Position numbers and translations under genes: made by a program. 64,000 bases of DNA from Eukaryota sp. TZLM1-RC (lineage: Eukaryota; Metamonada: BaSk clade). Where the stretch lies: the NCBI GenBank assembly GCA_040285825.1, contig JAUPSS010000004.1, positions 5,401,658 through 5,465,657 of the forward strand. The letters are read 5' to 3'. A model generated the notes under the pieces. That model saw nothing but the letters and a program-made list of their open reading frames with translations, searched no databases and had not been told where the DNA came from. Shown here in pieces: positions 63,566 through 64,000 of the stretch (within the stretch, counting starts at the first letter, position 1; every line of letters starts with the position of its first letter).

Positions 63566-63840
63566 CTGATCATGCTTATCTTAGTCCATATTATGACAAT
63601 TTAGGCTGGACAAATGCCTCAATTCTTACTTCTTGTGCTTTTATCGGTGGATATCTTTTTATGGCGCTTCTGAATTCAATTTGCCATAATTAATAGATTA
63701 CCTCGGTTTTTCAATCGAGTAAGAGAAGCTTTAGCTAGACAGCAAGCAGATCAAGATTTTGTAGAGGAAATCTTGGTTCAAAGATTTTTGTCCCATTAGT
63801 TTTCAGTTTATTTTGTTAAGTGTGCAAGTTCAATCATTTA
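63566..63840 (+). mobile_element. LINE family B, truncated and internally deleted
   Basis: DHAYLSPYYDNLGWTNASIL and TSCAFIGGY (63568-63650) are joined directly to the extreme C-terminus (QFAIINRLPRFFNRVREALA and ARQQADQDFVEEILVQ) and the family 3' end. About 1 kb present in other copies is missing between the two parts. Confidence 0.82.
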
Positions 63841-64000
63841 TCAAAGAAAATGAATTAATTTTAGGCAAACGGGTCTAAAAAAAGATGGTTATTTGAATAG
63901 AAAGTTTCATTAAGAACAATAAGATGGTTAAAACATTTTTCAACTAAATTCTCTTGTGTTCACTTAAAATGATAATTTGGATAAAAAATTGTAGGACATG
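63841..64000. other. Window end, no gene seen
   Basis: AT-rich sequence after the LINE 3' end; nothing supported. Confidence 0.5.

Noticed and set aside
1-64000. tRNA genes
   Set aside because: I looked for cloverleaf-like stretches with GGTTC-type T-loop motifs and found none I could support by eye. A covariance-model scan would settle it.

Overview
The window comes from a eukaryotic nuclear genome, probably a flagellated protist. The evidence is a tandem 5S rRNA array, an axonemal dynein heavy chain with GT-AG introns of 28 and 31 nt, a BED-finger hAT transposon, Ty3-type and non-LTR retrotransposons, CDC123 and CIAO1. A YqhD/butanol-dehydrogenase type iron alcohol dehydrogenase of bacterial style, and few, tiny introns, would fit an anaerobic metamonad-like flagellate, but the species cannot be told from this sequence. 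Intact genes end with TAA, TAG and TGA, so the standard code is assumed.

Layout. 1-9030: seventeen 5S rRNA units (period about 383 bp, genes on the minus strand). One is split by a complete hAT element with an exact 8-bp target duplication, and the last is cut at almost the same nucleotide. 9031-17760: CDC123 and a free-methionine-R-sulfoxide reductase, set among broken LINE and Ty3 pieces. 17761-32989 (minus): one dynein heavy chain of about 4003 residues, built from four exons; the third intron (proposed, 3.16 kb) contains a small LTR element. 33000-37450: a three-copy tandem repeat followed by decayed Fanzor-like (eukaryotic TnpB-like) fragments. 37572-38762: iron alcohol dehydrogenase with one in-frame TGA. 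38763-45540: LINEs, a Sel1 fragment and a von Willebrand A-domain protein. 45540-49402: CIAO1, a nearly complete Fanzor-like nuclease gene (two ORFs, one frameshift) and an MJ1316-domain gene. 49563-61384: a graveyard of Fanzor copies opened by a Ty3 gag-protease fragment (15-bp flanking repeat) and by two LINEs (12- and 15-bp target duplications). 61506-62621: an unrecognised gene. The end holds LINE fragments.

The most interesting content is the Fanzor family: one copy keeps the RuvC-like acidic residues, and at least four other loci hold decayed copies, several of them broken by retroelements. The LINEs carry a C-terminal zinc knuckle and a restriction-like endonuclease domain, as in R2/R4/CRE-type elements, and show 12-15 bp target duplications. 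The host genes look intact except the alcohol dehydrogenase. They belong to separate pathways (ciliary motility, eIF2 assembly, cytosolic iron-sulfur assembly, oxidised methionine repair) and do not form an operon-like unit.
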